Positions 39,212-49,674 of a stretch of 64,000 nt of DNA are shown here, one piece after another (position 1 is the stretch's first letter; the number at the start of each line of letters is the position of its first letter). Location of the stretch: the NCBI RefSeq assembly GCF_001590785.1, contig NZ_LTAO01000012.1, positions 124,001-188,000 of the forward strand. Direction: 5' to 3'. Made by a program: the position numbers and the translations under genes. The notes beneath the pieces were generated by a model, which was given only the letters and a program-made list of their open reading frames with translations, did no database searches and was not told the DNA's origin. Source of the DNA: Alkalihalobacillus trypoxylicola. GTDB lineage: Bacteria; Bacillota; Bacilli; Bacillales; Bacillaceae_D.

Positions 39212-39685
39212 TTGCGAACATTCTCAATGGTTGAAGGGCTTCCTGTTATTCACAGTCATACAGGTAAAGAATATGGTGCTGTTTTAGATTTAATCCTTGA
39301 AGAAGGAAAGGTTCACAGTTTATTAATTAATAAAAAAGGCTGGTTTAATCAGCATATAACACTTCCTATCAAGGCAATTGATTCATTAGGAATGGATGGA
39401 ATTATGATAAAAGAAGAGAACTATTTCCATCCTTATACGAAAAGAAATCGTCATCGGCTTCACCTAAAGAGAGGAAAGGAAAGAATTTACGGCAAACTCC
39501 TTTTAAGCTCAGAGGGTGAGAAGCTTGGATTGGTAGAAGATGTATATTTTCAGGAAGAATTGGGAACCATTACAGGATATGAAGTGACAGATGGATTATT
39601 AGCCGACTTAGTGGAAGGAAGAAAAGTAATTGTTCATAATAAAGCATTAATTGTCGGTAAGGAAAGAGCCATCCTGTCTCGTTAA
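39212..39685 (+). CDS. yrrD: PRC-barrel domain protein YrrD
   Basis: The product has two PRC-barrel domains: GLPVIHSHTGKEYGAVLDLI (about residues 7-26) with a following strand set, and ILSSEGEKLGLVEDVYF-like sequence in the second half (LLSSEGEKLGLVEDVYFQEE). Their role is unknown. The best start is TTG at 39212, 6 bases from AGGTGGAG, giving 157 residues; an ATG at 39188 in frame has no ribosome binding site. Its position after recD2 matches yrrD. Confidence 0.85.
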   Translation: MRTFSMVEGLPVIHSHTGKEYGAVLDLILEEGKVHSLLINKKGWFNQHITLPIKAIDSLGMDGIMIKEENYFHPYTKRNRHRLHLKRGKERIYGKLLLSSEGEKLGLVEDVYFQEELGTITGYEVTDGLLADLVEGRKVIVHNKALIVGKERAILSR

Positions 39686-39697
39686 GGAGGCCTGTAT

Positions 39698-39892
39698 ATG
39701 CGTTGCCCAAATTGCCAGACAAAGGATATTGGGAAGATTGGAACCAATCAATATTATTGTTGGAATTGCTTCGTTGAAATGAGCTTGTGTAATGGTAAGC
39801 TTTCTCTTCATCAAGTAGAAGAAGATGGCACCTTAAGTTCACTGGATGATTTGTTTGAAGACGTTGACCTTCAAGTAAGAGATGTAAACTAA
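39698..39892 (+). CDS. Small zinc-ribbon-like protein
   Basis: The 64-residue protein has CPNC and CWNC pairs (residues 3-6 and 21-24), which form a likely zinc ribbon; an extra Cys lies near residue 31. The C-terminal half is acidic (SLDDLFEDVDLQVRDVN). It probably corresponds to the small unknown gene between yrrD and yrrI in B. subtilis. TAAGGAGGCC precedes the ATG. It is likely co-transcribed with yrrD. Confidence 0.7.
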   Translation: MRCPNCQTKDIGKIGTNQYYCWNCFVEMSLCNGKLSLHQVEEDGTLSSLDDLFEDVDLQVRDVN

Positions 39893-39906
39893 CCAACAGG
39901 ATGTGA

Positions 39907-40101
39907 ATGTACATGCGTTCAACAGCGATAAGCTCTTTAGTTGCCATTGGTATTGGTGCTGCTGCCTATTCAATGACTAGCAAAAAGAATAAGCGAAAAA
40001 TGTACTCGATGTTTAAACCCATGAAATCCTTCGAACTAGGTCAAATAATTGATAAGAAAAGCTGGAAAAAAACGAAAAATAGATTTTCAAAAATGTTTTA
40101 A
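39907..40101 (+). CDS. DUF3918 (YrzQ-like) small membrane protein
   Basis: The 64-residue protein has one N-terminal helix (ISSLVAIGIGAAAYSM) and then a highly basic tail (SKKNKRKMYSMF; KKSWKKTKNRFSKMF). This resembles DUF3918/YrzQ proteins of Bacillus. The ATG at 39907 has AGG at 6 bases; the ATG at 39913 is an alternative start. The function is unknown. It is last in the recD2-yrrD group before a terminator. Confidence 0.7.
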   Translation: MYMRSTAISSLVAIGIGAAAYSMTSKKNKRKMYSMFKPMKSFELGQIIDKKSWKKTKNRFSKMF

Positions 40102-40120
40102 CATGCTAATCCGTAATTGT

Positions 40121-40153
40121 AGCTCGGGAAGAGAAATCTTTTCGAGCTTTTTT
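40121..40153 (+). terminator. Intrinsic terminator before yrrI
   Basis: AGCTCGGGAAGA pairs imperfectly with TCTTTTCGAGCT and is followed by a run of T. Confidence 0.75.
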
Positions 40154-40230
40154 GCTTCTAATTTTAGCTTTTACATTAGTTATGTGTAAAAAAAGGATAA
40201 TCAACATACACTACTCCTGAGGTGAGTGGC

Positions 40231-41316
40231 TTGGAACGTGAGAAATTGATGAAGGTTGTTCTTTTTTTATTTATTTTTTTACTCATTTTAGCTAGCTTAA
40301 CATTATTAATGCTGCTTTCTCCGTTAATGGAGCCGATATTTCAAGTAATAAAAGCTATCAGTTTGCCGTTATTATTAGCTGTTCTCATTACATATTTATT
40401 TCATCCACTAGTTGAAGGCCTTCACGAATATGGACTTTCAAGAGGGTTAGCCGTTTTATTCATGTTTTTATTTTTAATAACCGTAAGTGGATTTATTTTA
40501 TTTTTAGGACTTCCTTTTATTGTTGAACAAATACAAGGGGCGTTAAAGCAAATTCCACAGCAAATGAACGATATAGAAAATTGGTTGATGGGGATAGAAG
40601 CTCAGCTTAATCACTTACCTGCACCATTACACGAACACGCTGATCAATGGATCAAACAACTTCAAGTGTATGGAACAAAAGGATTAGATCAAGTGGAAGG
40701 TGTTCTTATAAATGTATTGAAAAAATCCCTTTCGTTCGTTGTTATTCCCTTTATTGTTTTTTATTTATTAAAAGATTATCATATGGTTCAAAAAGCAGCT
40801 TGGTATATGACTCCTAAAAAGTGGCGGCTCTCTCTGCAACGTTACATAAAGGATGTTGATCATTCGATTGGTAATTATATTCGTGGTCAACTTCTTGTAT
40901 CTTTTTGTGTTTTTGTACTAGCAACTATTGGGCTTTGGATATTAGGCGTTCCTTATGCGGTTTTATTAGGTTTATTTATTGGAGCAGTAGATATCATTCC
41001 TTATTTTGGACCTATTATTGGAGCCATACCAGCTGTCTTGTTTGCATTTATGAATTCATTCCAAACGGGGATTTTTACAATTATTGTATTATTTGTGATT
41101 CAACAAATAGAGGGAAATATTTTATCGCCATTAATAGTTGGCAGAACTCTTCATATGCATCCGATTTTTATTATTTTTGCTTTGCTTATAGGAGTTGAGG
41201 CAGGAGGTTTGTTTGGTTTACTCTTAGCAGTCCCCATTTTAGCCGTCATTAAAGTAACCCTTTGGCATATTCGACTTCATTTCTTAAAAAAAAATCAAGG
41301 AAATTCAATGGTTTAA
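40231..41316 (+). CDS. yrrI: AI-2E family transporter YrrI
   Basis: The 361-residue membrane protein has about seven to eight helices and a soluble middle segment. Family marks are SFVVIPFIVFYLLKDYHMVQ, IRGQLLVSFCVFVLA, IPYFGPIIGAIPAVLFAF and IQQIEGNILSPLIVGRTLHM, as in the AI-2E/UPF0118 transporters. Substrates are not settled; some members are sodium-proton antiporters. CTGAGGTGA overlaps an upstream GTG (40222) and sits 6 bases before TTG 40231, so TTG is the preferred start. Confidence 0.88.
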   Translation: MEREKLMKVVLFLFIFLLILASLTLLMLLSPLMEPIFQVIKAISLPLLLAVLITYLFHPLVEGLHEYGLSRGLAVLFMFLFLITVSGFILFLGLPFIVEQIQGALKQIPQQMNDIENWLMGIEAQLNHLPAPLHEHADQWIKQLQVYGTKGLDQVEGVLINVLKKSLSFVVIPFIVFYLLKDYHMVQKAAWYMTPKKWRLSLQRYIKDVDHSIGNYIRGQLLVSFCVFVLATIGLWILGVPYAVLLGLFIGAVDIIPYFGPIIGAIPAVLFAFMNSFQTGIFTIIVLFVIQQIEGNILSPLIVGRTLHMHPIFIIFALLIGVEAGGLFGLLLAVPILAVIKVTLWHIRLHFLKKNQGNSMV

Positions 41317-41350
41317 TCCATTATAATGGTAAGATTTGCTTGGAGAATGA

Positions 41351-41379
41351 TTGACATTTTAATAGGAGCTTTTTATAAT
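41351..41379 (+). promoter_or_regulatory. Strong sigma-A promoter for the alaS leader
   Basis: A perfect TTGACA (41351-41356) and a perfect TATAAT (41374-41379) are separated by 17 bases. Transcription should start near 41386. Confidence 0.88.
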
Positions 41380-41385
41380 TGAATA

Positions 41386-41629
41386 GCAACTATATAATGA
41401 GTAAGACGTTGAAGGAATGAGTATGTATACGACCATTTAAGAGAGGAATTTCCTTAGGCTGTGAGAAATTCTATGTCAATCGTGTGCAGAAAGCTACTCT
41501 GGAGTGTAGAAAACCTACCGTTAGCTGCGTTAAGGCACTTAAGATACAGCAATATTTCTATTGTTTGTAAATTAGGGTGGTACCGCGTGATAACATCTCG
41601 CCCCTTATTACAGGGGTGGGATTTTTTTA
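41386..41629 (+). promoter_or_regulatory. T-box leader of alaS, probable Ala specifier
   Basis: The conserved AGGGTGGTACCGCG antiterminator sequence precedes a terminator stem, ATCTCGCCCCT / AGGGGTGGGAT, with a T-run. In the stem I region GCAGAAAGCTACTCTGG places GCT (Ala) at the specifier position. Uncharged tRNA-Ala would promote read-through into alaS. The class is certain; the codon assignment is by eye. Confidence 0.9.
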
Positions 41630-41695
41630 TGGAAAAGACCGTTTAAAGGGTCCTTTTAAAGAACATGCTGATATTGTATTGAAAAAGGAGAGTAT

Positions 41696-44341
41696 ATGAG
41701 AATGAAAAGATTATCTTCTGCTGAAGTGAGACAAATGTATTTAGATTTTTTTAAAGAAAAAGCTCATGATATTGAACCAAGCGCATCACTAGTACCACAC
41801 GAGGATCCATCCTTGCTATGGATTAATAGTGGAGTAGCTACATTGAAGAAATATTTTGATGGACGCGTTATCCCTAAAAATCCTAGGATTGTTAATGCTC
41901 AGAAATCAATTCGTACTAATGATATTGAGAATGTTGGAAAAACAGCTCGTCACCATACTTTCTTTGAGATGCTCGGTAATTTTTCGATCGGTGATTATTT
42001 TAAGAAGGAAGCGATTGAATTTGCTTGGGAATTTTTAACCGATAAAAGATGGATCGGATTTGATCCTGAAAAGCTCTCAGTAACTGTACATCCTGAGGAT
42101 CATGAAGCATACGATTATTGGCATAATGAAATGAAGGTGCCTGCTGAAAGAATCATTCGGTTAGAAGGGAATTTTTGGGATATTGGGGAAGGACCTAGTG
42201 GCCCAAATACGGAGATTTTCTACGATAGAGGCCCTTCATATGGAAATGATGAAAATGATTCAGAATTATATCCTGGTGGGGAGAATGACCGTTATTTAGA
42301 AGTATGGAATCTTGTTTTCTCACAGTTTAACCATAATCCAGATGGTACATATACACCTTTACCGAAAAAGAATATTGATACAGGGATGGGACTTGAACGA
42401 ATGGTATCCGTTATTCAAGATGTTCCAACGAATTTTGATACGGACTTGTTTTTACCAATCATTGAAGCAACCGCACAATTAACGACCATTAATTACGGTG
42501 ATTCAACAGAATCCGACGTATCTTTTAAAGTGGTCGCTGATCATGTTCGTACCGTTGCTTTTGCCGTTAGCGATGGTGCTTTGCCTTCCAATGAAGGAAG
42601 AGGCTATGTGCTTAGAAGGCTATTGCGTCGTGCAGTTCGTTATGCAAAATTAATAGAAATACATGAACCGTTCATGCATCAGCTGGTACCAGTAGTTGGT
42701 GAAGTCATGAAGGATTTTTACCCAGAAGTACTAGAGAAAAAGGAATTTATAGCGAAAGTAATTAAAAATGAAGAGGAACGCTTTCATGATACATTGAACG
42801 AAGGTCTTTCTATTTTAGAAAAACTGATGAATGATGCGATTAAAGCTAATCAAAAGAAAATAGCGGGAACAGATGTATTCAGACTTTATGACACGTATGG
42901 TTTTCCTATCGATTTAACGGAGGAGTATGTCGAAGAGAAGGGCTTACAAATAGACCGTGTTGGCTTTGATGAAGAAATGGAAAAGCAAAGAACTCGTGCA
43001 AGACAAGCTAGGCAGGAATCGGGCTCTATGCAAATTCAAGATGAGCTTCTTGGTCAATTAAAGGCTGAAAGTACATTTGTTGGATATGAAGCGCTTAAGG
43101 TAGATACAAAGGTTTCTGTTATAATCGTGGATAAACAAAATGTAGATATTGTTTCAGAAGGAGAGAAAGCCCAAATCATCTTAGAAGAAACGCCTTTTTA
43201 CGCTGAAAGTGGAGGTCAGGTAGCCGATAAAGGAATTCTTAGCGGGAATGGCTTACGAGCTAAAGTAGTGGATGTGAAAAAAGCTCCGAACGGACAACAT
43301 TTACACACGATTTTCGTAGAAGAAGGAAAGCTTTCTTTAGGAGTTCAGGTCGAGGCAATTGTTCAAGAAACAGAAAGAAATCGTATCGTGAAAAATCATA
43401 CAGCCACTCATTTATTACATCAGGCTTTAAAGGATGTTCTTGGAGCACATGTAAATCAAGCTGGTTCATTAGTATCAGAAGAAAGATTGCGCTTTGACTT
43501 TTCACATTTTGGTCAAGTGACACAGGATGAGCTGAAGAAAATAGAAACGATTGTTAATGAAAAAATTTGGGATGCTATTGATGTTTCAATTTCTAATAAG
43601 AATATTGAAGAAGCTAAAGCAATGGGAGCAATGGCCTTATTTGGCGAAAAATATGGAGATATTGTCCGGGTTGTTCAAATTGGTGATTACAGCCTTGAGC
43701 TTTGTGGGGGCTGCCATGTAAGTAACTCTGCTGAAATTGGTCTTTTCAAGATTGTGTCAGAATCAGGTATTGGTGCCGGAGTAAGAAGAATAGAAGCGGT
43801 AACTGGCCAAGGTGCGTACCAGTTTATGAAAGAACAATTAGACTTACTACAAGAAGCTGCTGATTTAATAAAAGCCAAAAATGTGAAAGAGGTTCCGTCA
43901 CGAATAGAGGCTATCCAACAGCAAGTACGTCAACTGCAAAGAGACAATGAATCTCTCTCTGCAAAGTTAGGAAATATGGAAGCAGGAAACTTGGTTTCTG
44001 AAGTAGAACAAATCAATGGAGTATCCGTTCTAGCCAAAAAAGTGGAAGCTAGTGATATGGATGGCTTACGTTCAATTGTAGATCAGCTAAAGAAGGATAT
44101 AGGATCAGGTGTGGTAGTACTCGCAGCTGTTAATGGTGAAAAGGTTAACTTAGTAGCTGGTGTCACAAAGGATTTAATGGGTGAAGGTTATCATGCTGGT
44201 AAAATCGTTAAAGAGGTAGCAACTCGCTGTGGCGGAGGCGGTGGTGGTCGTCCTGATATGGCTCAGGCTGGTGGGAAAAATCCTGGTCAAGTTGAAGAAG
44301 CTCTTGCATATGTAGCCGAATACGTAAAATCAATTTCCTAA
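41696..44341 (+). CDS. alaS: Alanyl-tRNA synthetase
   Basis: This class II synthetase charges tRNA-Ala. The 881-residue product has [18 protein letters not shown] at the N-terminus and the catalytic core ([28 protein letters not shown]). The editing domain has the zinc ligands [12 protein letters not shown] and CGGCHV. The C-terminal C-Ala domain ends [29 protein letters not shown] precedes the ATG at 41696; an in-frame ATG at 41702 is also possible. Expression is set by the T-box. Confidence 0.97.
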   Translation: MRMKRLSSAEVRQMYLDFFKEKAHDIEPSASLVPHEDPSLLWINSGVATLKKYFDGRVIPKNPRIVNAQKSIRTNDIENVGKTARHHTFFEMLGNFSIGDYFKKEAIEFAWEFLTDKRWIGFDPEKLSVTVHPEDHEAYDYWHNEMKVPAERIIRLEGNFWDIGEGPSGPNTEIFYDRGPSYGNDENDSELYPGGENDRYLEVWNLVFSQFNHNPDGTYTPLPKKNIDTGMGLERMVSVIQDVPTNFDTDLFLPIIEATAQLTTINYGDSTESDVSFKVVADHVRTVAFAVSDGALPSNEGRGYVLRRLLRRAVRYAKLIEIHEPFMHQLVPVVGEVMKDFYPEVLEKKEFIAKVIKNEEERFHDTLNEGLSILEKLMNDAIKANQKKIAGTDVFRLYDTYGFPIDLTEEYVEEKGLQIDRVGFDEEMEKQRTRARQARQESGSMQIQDELLGQLKAESTFVGYEALKVDTKVSVIIVDKQNVDIVSEGEKAQIILEETPFYAESGGQVADKGILSGNGLRAKVVDVKKAPNGQHLHTIFVEEGKLSLGVQVEAIVQETERNRIVKNHTATHLLHQALKDVLGAHVNQAGSLVSEERLRFDFSHFGQVTQDELKKIETIVNEKIWDAIDVSISNKNIEEAKAMGAMALFGEKYGDIVRVVQIGDYSLELCGGCHVSNSAEIGLFKIVSESGIGAGVRRIEAVTGQGAYQFMKEQLDLLQEAADLIKAKNVKEVPSRIEAIQQQVRQLQRDNESLSAKLGNMEAGNLVSEVEQINGVSVLAKKVEASDMDGLRSIVDQLKKDIGSGVVVLAAVNGEKVNLVAGVTKDLMGEGYHAGKIVKEVATRCGGGGGGRPDMAQAGGKNPGQVEEALAYVAEYVKSIS

Positions 44342-44428
44342 ATGAATTCATATAGTGTACAATAATAGTAACCAGGCTTGTTTGAATAAATATTAAACAA
44401 ATGGTGAATATAGAAAGAGGTGTTTGTG

Positions 44429-44701
44429 ATGAGCTCTATGGACAAAACGATGCAATTCAATTTCCCTGACGATTCGGTAGATGTTGATGTCCAAGAGGTG
44501 TTGCTGTCTGTATATGAAGCTTTAGAAGAGAAAGGCTATAATCCTATAAATCAAATTGTAGGTTATCTGCTCTCTGGTGATCCAGCTTATATACCAAGAC
44601 ATAAGGAAGCACGTACATTGATTCGAAAGCTAGAAAGAGATGAGCTGATTGAACAACTAGTAAAATCATATTTATCACAACATCGTAAGGAGAATGAATG
44701 A
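44429..44701 (+). CDS. ireB: IreB family regulatory phosphoprotein
   Basis: The 90-residue protein matches IreB (YrzL, UPF0297), a small phosphoprotein that is a target of the PASTA kinase in enterococci. It has [12 protein letters not shown] at the start, then [19 protein letters not shown] and [25 protein letters not shown] 6 bases upstream supports the ATG at 44429. It overlaps ruvX by 4 bases (ATGA), forming an ireB-ruvX-yrzB operon conserved across Firmicutes. Confidence 0.93.
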   Translation: MSSMDKTMQFNFPDDSVDVDVQEVLLSVYEALEEKGYNPINQIVGYLLSGDPAYIPRHKEARTLIRKLERDELIEQLVKSYLSQHRKENE

Positions 44702-45114
44702 GAGCTTTAGGTTTAGATGTAGGGACAAAAACAATCGGTGTTGCTTTAAGTGATGAATTAGGCTGGACAGCACAAGGTCTTGTAACTTTGAAGCGCTCTG
44801 AGGATGATGTTGATGCCGATTTATCGAGCGTTTCAAAGCTTGTGCAAGAGCATAATGTAGAAGTCGTGGTTATTGGACTTCCGAAAAATATGAACGGTAC
44901 TATTGGACCTAGTGGTGAAATGTGTCAGTCCTTTGCAGATCGTTTAAAACAGGTTAACCCAGAAATAGATGTGAAGCTTTGGGACGAACGTTTAACAACG
45001 GTCGCAGCTGAGAAAATGCTCATTTCTGCTGATGTTAGTCGAAAAAAAAGAAAAAAAGTGATTGATAAAATGGCCGCTGTTTTAATTTTACAAGGCTATC
45101 TTGATTATAAATAA
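44698..45114 (+). CDS. ruvX: Holliday junction resolvase-like RuvX (YqgF)
   Basis: The 138-residue RNase H-like protein begins [20 protein letters not shown] and has the [18 protein letters not shown] loop and the [14 protein letters not shown] segment with acidic active-site residues. The family (YrrK/YqgF) is implicated in 16S rRNA 5' end processing and junction resolution. It starts inside the ireB stop (ATGA) and is followed 16 bases later by yrzB. Confidence 0.93.
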   Translation: MRALGLDVGTKTIGVALSDELGWTAQGLVTLKRSEDDVDADLSSVSKLVQEHNVEVVVIGLPKNMNGTIGPSGEMCQSFADRLKQVNPEIDVKLWDERLTTVAAEKMLISADVSRKKRKKVIDKMAAVLILQGYLDYK

Positions 45115-45130
45115 TAAATGAGGTGTAATA

Positions 45131-45412
45131 ATGACTGAAGAAAAGGATCGCATTGTCATTCCAGATGAAAATGGGGACGAGCACTTATTTGATGAATTAT
45201 TTAAATTTACCGTAGATGAAACAGGTAAATCTTATATTTTAGTTACTCCGGTCGGTGAGGAAACAGAAGAAGAAGAGGATGTAGAGGTTTTTGCTTTCCG
45301 TTATGAGGATAGAGAAGACGAGGAAAATGATATAGCCTTATTCCCAGTCGAAAGTGATGATGAGTGGGAAATGATTGAGGAAATGCTCAATACTTTCTCT
45401 GAAGACGAATAG
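45131..45412 (+). CDS. yrzB: DUF1292 protein YrzB
   Basis: The 93-residue protein is very acidic. It has the DUF1292 pattern: an early strand set with IPDENGDEHLFDELFKFTVD, then SYILVTPVG, VEVFAFRYED and a final DDEWEMIEEMLNTF. The function is unknown. It is last in the ireB-ruvX-yrzB operon, with GAGGTGTAAT upstream and a strong terminator downstream. Confidence 0.9.
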   Translation: MTEEKDRIVIPDENGDEHLFDELFKFTVDETGKSYILVTPVGEETEEEEDVEVFAFRYEDREDEENDIALFPVESDDEWEMIEEMLNTFSEDE

Positions 45413-45431
45413 GCTTAAGCTTTTCTGTACG

Positions 45432-45474
45432 AGCTCTTTTCATGCAAATGACTGCATGAGAAGAGCTTTTTTTG
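45432..45474 (+). terminator. Intrinsic terminator after yrzB
   Basis: AGCTCTT plus CATGCA pairs with TGCATG plus AAGAGCT around a short loop with a small internal bulge, then a seven-T run. Confidence 0.88.
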
Positions 45475-45605
45475 TGAAAATCTCTAATTGATACGAAGAA
45501 AATCGAGATTTTGATTAAAAACAAGAGAAATCGACAGGATTATTGAAATTCATAATGAATTTTTTTGAAGTTATAGTATAATGGAACGGTGTAAGGAGGG
45601 GGAAC

Positions 45606-46757
45606 ATGTCCGATTCTAAAGAGAATAAAGGAAAGAATGAATTATATGAGGAAAGAGTCTCACAAGCAAAGACTGTGAGAAAAATCGTAGTATGGACATT
45701 ATTCATTTTATTGATTGTCGGAGTTATTGTAGGTCTAACGGGTTATAATTACATAAAATCTGCGGTTGGTCCAATGGACTCAGATAATCCTGAACATGTG
45801 GAGATCACGATTCCAATTGGCTCTACGGCTTCTCAAATAGGAACCATTCTAGAAGAGGAAGGCTTAATTCGAAATGGAACCGTATTTCGTTATTACGTTC
45901 GTTATAAAAACGAATCTGGCTTCCAAGCGGGAGATTATCTTTTGACTACAGGAATGAATTTCGATGAGCTGATTAATGAGTTAAAAGAAGGCTCAATTAT
46001 GGAAGATGCAGAGTTGATCTTTACCATTCCAGAGGGTAGATGGCTAGTCGATATGATTGATATCATTGCTGAAAACACAGAGCATAGCTCTGAAGATATT
46101 CTTGCCGTAATAGAAGACGAAGAATACCTTCTTCAACTAATAGACCGATATGATATGCTAACAGATGTTATTTTGGATGATGAAATTAAGCAGCCATTAG
46201 AAGGATATTTATTTCCTGCACGCTATGATTTTATGGAGGAAAACCCTGAAATAGAAGTTATTATTGAGTCGATGCTTAATCGAACCCAAAATATCATTAA
46301 CAAACATGCAGAATTAGTGAATAACAGTGAATATTCTGTTCATGAATTGCTAACACTAGCTTCTATTATCGAACGTGAAGCTCAAACAAGTGAAGACCGA
46401 TATATGATATCAGGTGTTTTGTATAACCGTTTAGAGAGGAACATGAGATTGCAAGTCGATCCAACCGTTGCCTATGCGATAGGGGAGCATTTATATATTA
46501 CGACATTTGCTGATCTTGAATATGATTCACCTTATAATACGTACTTATATGAAGGCATTCCAATAGGTCCTATTGCAGGTCCTGGTGAAGATTCATTTAT
46601 TGCTGCCTTGCAACCAGATGATGTTGAGTATTTATTTTTCTATGCAAGAGTTAGTGGTGAAGTGCTATATTCTAATACTTATGAAGAGCATGAAAATATA
46701 GCCGAGCAATATCGTCAAGAGTGGCGAGATGCACAGGAAGAAAATAGTGGAGAATAA
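45606..46757 (+). CDS. mltG: Endolytic murein transglycosylase MltG
   Basis: MltG cleaves nascent peptidoglycan strands in the membrane. The 383-residue product has a charged cytosolic N-terminus and a membrane helix (about residues 27-49). A LysM-like region contains IPIGSTASQIGTILEEEGLI. The catalytic domain has LASIIEREAQTSEDRYMISG (catalytic Glu), VLYNRLERNMRLQVDPTVAY and GPIAGPGEDSF. AAGGAGGGGGAAC precedes the ATG. It corresponds to yrrL. Confidence 0.95.
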   Translation: MSDSKENKGKNELYEERVSQAKTVRKIVVWTLFILLIVGVIVGLTGYNYIKSAVGPMDSDNPEHVEITIPIGSTASQIGTILEEEGLIRNGTVFRYYVRYKNESGFQAGDYLLTTGMNFDELINELKEGSIMEDAELIFTIPEGRWLVDMIDIIAENTEHSSEDILAVIEDEEYLLQLIDRYDMLTDVILDDEIKQPLEGYLFPARYDFMEENPEIEVIIESMLNRTQNIINKHAELVNNSEYSVHELLTLASIIEREAQTSEDRYMISGVLYNRLERNMRLQVDPTVAYAIGEHLYITTFADLEYDSPYNTYLYEGIPIGPIAGPGEDSFIAALQPDDVEYLFFYARVSGEVLYSNTYEEHENIAEQYRQEWRDAQEENSGE

Positions 46758-46767
46758 AAAAGATAAG

Positions 46768-46803
46768 GGATGTGGATAATTTTTATCCACATTCCTTCTG
46801 TTT
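46768..46803 (+). terminator. Hairpin terminator after mltG
   Basis: GGATGTGGATAA pairs with TTATCCACATTCC with a short loop; the tail is T-rich but interrupted. Confidence 0.7.
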
Positions 46804-46826
46804 GAAAGAAAGTAGTAGGTGATAAA

Positions 46827-47465
46827 ATGCTCGATAGCAAAGTGGAAAATTATTTGAAGAATTTAGCCCCAAAGCGTACAGAAATCCTTGAGGAAATGGA
46901 GCAGTATGCCATTGAGCATCATATTCCGATTATGGATTTAGTTGGAATGGAAAGCCTTTTACAAATTCTTCAGCTCATTCAACCAAAACGTGTCCTTGAA
47001 ATAGGTTCGGCTATTGGATATTCAGCGATTCGAATAGCCTTAACTTTTCCAGATGTTGAGGTTGTGACAATAGAACGTGACCAAGCAAGGTACGATGAAG
47101 CTATCCAGAATATAAGTAAGGCGCAATTGCAAAACAGAGTCGTTATTAAGCAGGGTGATGCTTTAGATGTGGCAGATGTGATTACATCATTTCCACCATT
47201 TGATGTGCTGTTTATCGATGCGGCTAAAGGTCAATATCAACGCTTTTTTGAGTTATATAGTCCTTTAGTTCAATCAGGTGGGGTGATTTTATCAGATAAC
47301 GTTTTATTTAAAGGGCTCGTTGCAGAAGATGAGATAGAAAATAAAAGAATACGAGGGATGGTTAAAAAGCTACAAAACTATAATGAATGGCTAATCAATC
47401 ATCCAGATTATGAAACAAGAATCCTTCCAGTTGGTGACGGACTCGCTATTAGTTTGAAGAAATAA
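46827..47465 (+). CDS. trmR: tRNA 5-hydroxyuridine methyltransferase TrmR
   Basis: TrmR (YrrM) methylates 5-hydroxyuridine-34 to 5-methoxyuridine. The 212-residue class I SAM enzyme has motif I VLEIGSAIGYSAIRIA, an acidic VVTIERDQARYDEA, the metal-binding FDVLFIDAAKGQYQRFFE and ILSDNVLFKGLV. GTAGTAGGTGAT precedes the ATG. The two TrhP hydroxylation genes follow immediately, giving the whole ho5U to mo5U route in one operon. Confidence 0.93.
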   Translation: MLDSKVENYLKNLAPKRTEILEEMEQYAIEHHIPIMDLVGMESLLQILQLIQPKRVLEIGSAIGYSAIRIALTFPDVEVVTIERDQARYDEAIQNISKAQLQNRVVIKQGDALDVADVITSFPPFDVLFIDAAKGQYQRFFELYSPLVQSGGVILSDNVLFKGLVAEDEIENKRIRGMVKKLQNYNEWLINHPDYETRILPVGDGLAISLKK

Positions 47466-47477
47466 GAGGTGAACAGA

Positions 47478-48413
47478 ATGGAAACATATAAGCCGGAGCT
47501 TCTAGTCACACCCAAAAATCTTGAGGCCATTTCTTTATTGAGTGAGGCAGGTGCAGACGCATTTGTGATAGGTGAAGAACGATATGGTCTTCGTTTACCA
47601 GGGGAATTTAATACTCAAGAGATAGAGAAAGCGGTCAAATTAGCCCACGGTTTAGGAAAAAAAGTATATGTCTCTATGAACGCCATTTTTCATAATGATA
47701 AAGTGGAAGAATTAGCTGATTATGTCGAGTTCTTAAATAAATGTTCTGTAGATGCGATTATTTTTGGAGACCCAGCTGTATTAATGACTGTAAGAGAATT
47801 TGCTCCAAACATGAGACTTCATTGGAATCCAGAAACGACAGCCACCAATTGGTTTACAGCTAATTATTGGGGACAAAAAGGAGCTAAACGGGCAGTGATG
47901 GCTAGAGAAATTAATATGGACGCTCTAGTGGAAATAAAGGAAAGAGCTGAGGTTGAAATAGAGGTTCAAGTACATGGTGCGACTTGTATGTTTCAATCCA
48001 AACGTATGCTAATCGGAAATTATATGAGCTTTCAAGGAAAATCATTAAAAGTTAATCGATCCGATAAAGAAAAAGGCTTGTTCCTTGCCGATCCTGAAAG
48101 AAAGGTTACCTACCCAATTTTTGAGGATGAGAACGGTACTCATATTTTAAGTCCTCATGATATTTGTATCATAGATGAGCTAGAGGATTTAATAGATGCT
48201 GAAATGGATTGTTTTAAAATTGATGGATTAATGAAAACAACGGATTATGTCGTAGCTGTAACAAGAATCTATAGAAAAGCGATTGATTTGTGCTTGAGTG
48301 AACGAGATAAGTATCAGGAAGTAAAATTTCAACTATTAGATGATTTAGAAGAGTTACAACCTGAAAATCGCCGTTTAGATACTGGGTTTTTCTTTAAAGA
48401 GACCGTTTATTAG
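47478..48413 (+). CDS. trhP1: U32-family tRNA hydroxylation protein TrhP1
   Basis: TrhP1 (YrrN) acts with TrhP2 in prephenate-dependent 5-hydroxylation of tRNA U34. The 311-residue U32 family protein has KPELLVTPKNLEAISLLSEA, GADAFVIGEERYGLRLPGEF and the VQVHGATCMFQSKRMLIGN region. There the usual U32 Cys-rich cluster is reduced to one Cys. The ATG at 47478 has AGAGGTGA upstream; the GTG at 47469 overlaps that site and is rejected. It lies 12 bases after trmR. Confidence 0.92.
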   Translation: METYKPELLVTPKNLEAISLLSEAGADAFVIGEERYGLRLPGEFNTQEIEKAVKLAHGLGKKVYVSMNAIFHNDKVEELADYVEFLNKCSVDAIIFGDPAVLMTVREFAPNMRLHWNPETTATNWFTANYWGQKGAKRAVMAREINMDALVEIKERAEVEIEVQVHGATCMFQSKRMLIGNYMSFQGKSLKVNRSDKEKGLFLADPERKVTYPIFEDENGTHILSPHDICIIDELEDLIDAEMDCFKIDGLMKTTDYVVAVTRIYRKAIDLCLSERDKYQEVKFQLLDDLEELQPENRRLDTGFFFKETVY

Positions 48414-48427
48414 AGGAGGAGAACTGT

Positions 48428-49672
48428 ATGCAACAGTTGGTGGAAGCTTCGAAAACAAAAAGAAAGATTACCAAAAAACCTGAATTATTAGCACCAGCTG
48501 GAAGTTTAGAGAAATTAAAGGTTGCTATTATGTATGGCGCTGATGCAGTTTATATTGGTGGTCAGGAATTTGGTCTTCGTTCAAATGCTAGTAATTTTAC
48601 GAAAGAAGAAATGAGAGAAGGCGTAGAGTTCGCTAACCAATATGGAGCAAAAGTATATGTCACCACTAATATTTATGCACATAACGAAAACATGGATGGA
48701 CTAGCGGAATATTTAGAAAGTTTACAAGAGGTAGGCATAACAGGTATTATTGTGGCTGACCCTTTAATTATAGAAACCTGTAAACGAGTAGCTCCTAAGG
48801 TAGAGGTCCATTTAAGTACTCAACAATCTTTAAGTAATCATCTTGCAGTCAAGTTTTGGAAAGAGGAAGGCTTGCACCGAGTTGTTTTAGCAAGAGAGGT
48901 TAGCTTAAATGAAATGCTTGAAATGAAAAAGAAAGTCGATATAGAAATTGAAACATTTGTACACGGTGCTATGTGTATTGCCTATTCTGGTCGTTGTGTG
49001 TTGAGTAACCATATGACTGCACGCGATTCAAATAGAGGGGGTTGCTGCCAATCCTGTAGATGGGAATATGATTTGGTCGATGAAAAGGAAAATAGGCTAA
49101 GTGACCAAGATGTTCCTTATACAATGAGTCCGAAGGATTTGAATCTAATTCAGTCGATTCCGAAGCTCATTGAAGCAGGAATTGACAGTTTGAAGGTCGA
49201 AGGTAGAATGAAGTCGATTCACTATGTAGCAACAGTTACAAGTGTATATCGAAAGGTCATTGATGCTTACTGTGAAAACCCAGATGACTTTAAAATTAAA
49301 AAAAGTTGGTTAGATGAATTAGAAAAATGTGCCAATCGCGATTTCGCACCGCAGTTTTTTGAAGGTATGCCTACCTATAAAGAGCAAATGTTTGGAAAGC
49401 ATCCAAAGAGAACGAGCTATGATTTTTCTGGACTTGTTCTAGAATACGATGAGAAATCAAAAATAGTCACACTGCAACAGCGAAACTATTTTAAAAAAGG
49501 GGATGAAGTCGAGTTTTTTGGTCCTCAAATTGGGAATTTTGTTCAAAAGGTGGATACAATTTGGGATGAAAAAGGAAATGAACTCGATGCAGCTAGGCAT
49601 CCTTTACAGATTGTAAAATTCAAAGTTAATCATCATGTATATCCACAAAATATGATGCGTAAAGAGGTTTAA
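48428..49672 (+). CDS. trhP2: U32-family tRNA hydroxylation protein TrhP2
   Basis: TrhP2 (YrrO) is the larger partner of TrhP1. The 414-residue product has [36 protein letters not shown] and the U32 signature [20 protein letters not shown]. The Cys-rich [13 protein letters not shown] segment is a likely iron-sulfur ligand set, and [19 protein letters not shown] follows. A C-terminal beta-barrel-like domain includes [19 protein letters not shown] precedes the ATG. udk begins 3 bases after the stop. Confidence 0.93.
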   Translation: MQQLVEASKTKRKITKKPELLAPAGSLEKLKVAIMYGADAVYIGGQEFGLRSNASNFTKEEMREGVEFANQYGAKVYVTTNIYAHNENMDGLAEYLESLQEVGITGIIVADPLIIETCKRVAPKVEVHLSTQQSLSNHLAVKFWKEEGLHRVVLAREVSLNEMLEMKKKVDIEIETFVHGAMCIAYSGRCVLSNHMTARDSNRGGCCQSCRWEYDLVDEKENRLSDQDVPYTMSPKDLNLIQSIPKLIEAGIDSLKVEGRMKSIHYVATVTSVYRKVIDAYCENPDDFKIKKSWLDELEKCANRDFAPQFFEGMPTYKEQMFGKHPKRTSYDFSGLVLEYDEKSKIVTLQQRNYFKKGDEVEFFGPQIGNFVQKVDTIWDEKGNELDAARHPLQIVKFKVNHHVYPQNMMRKEV

Positions 49673-49674
49673 TT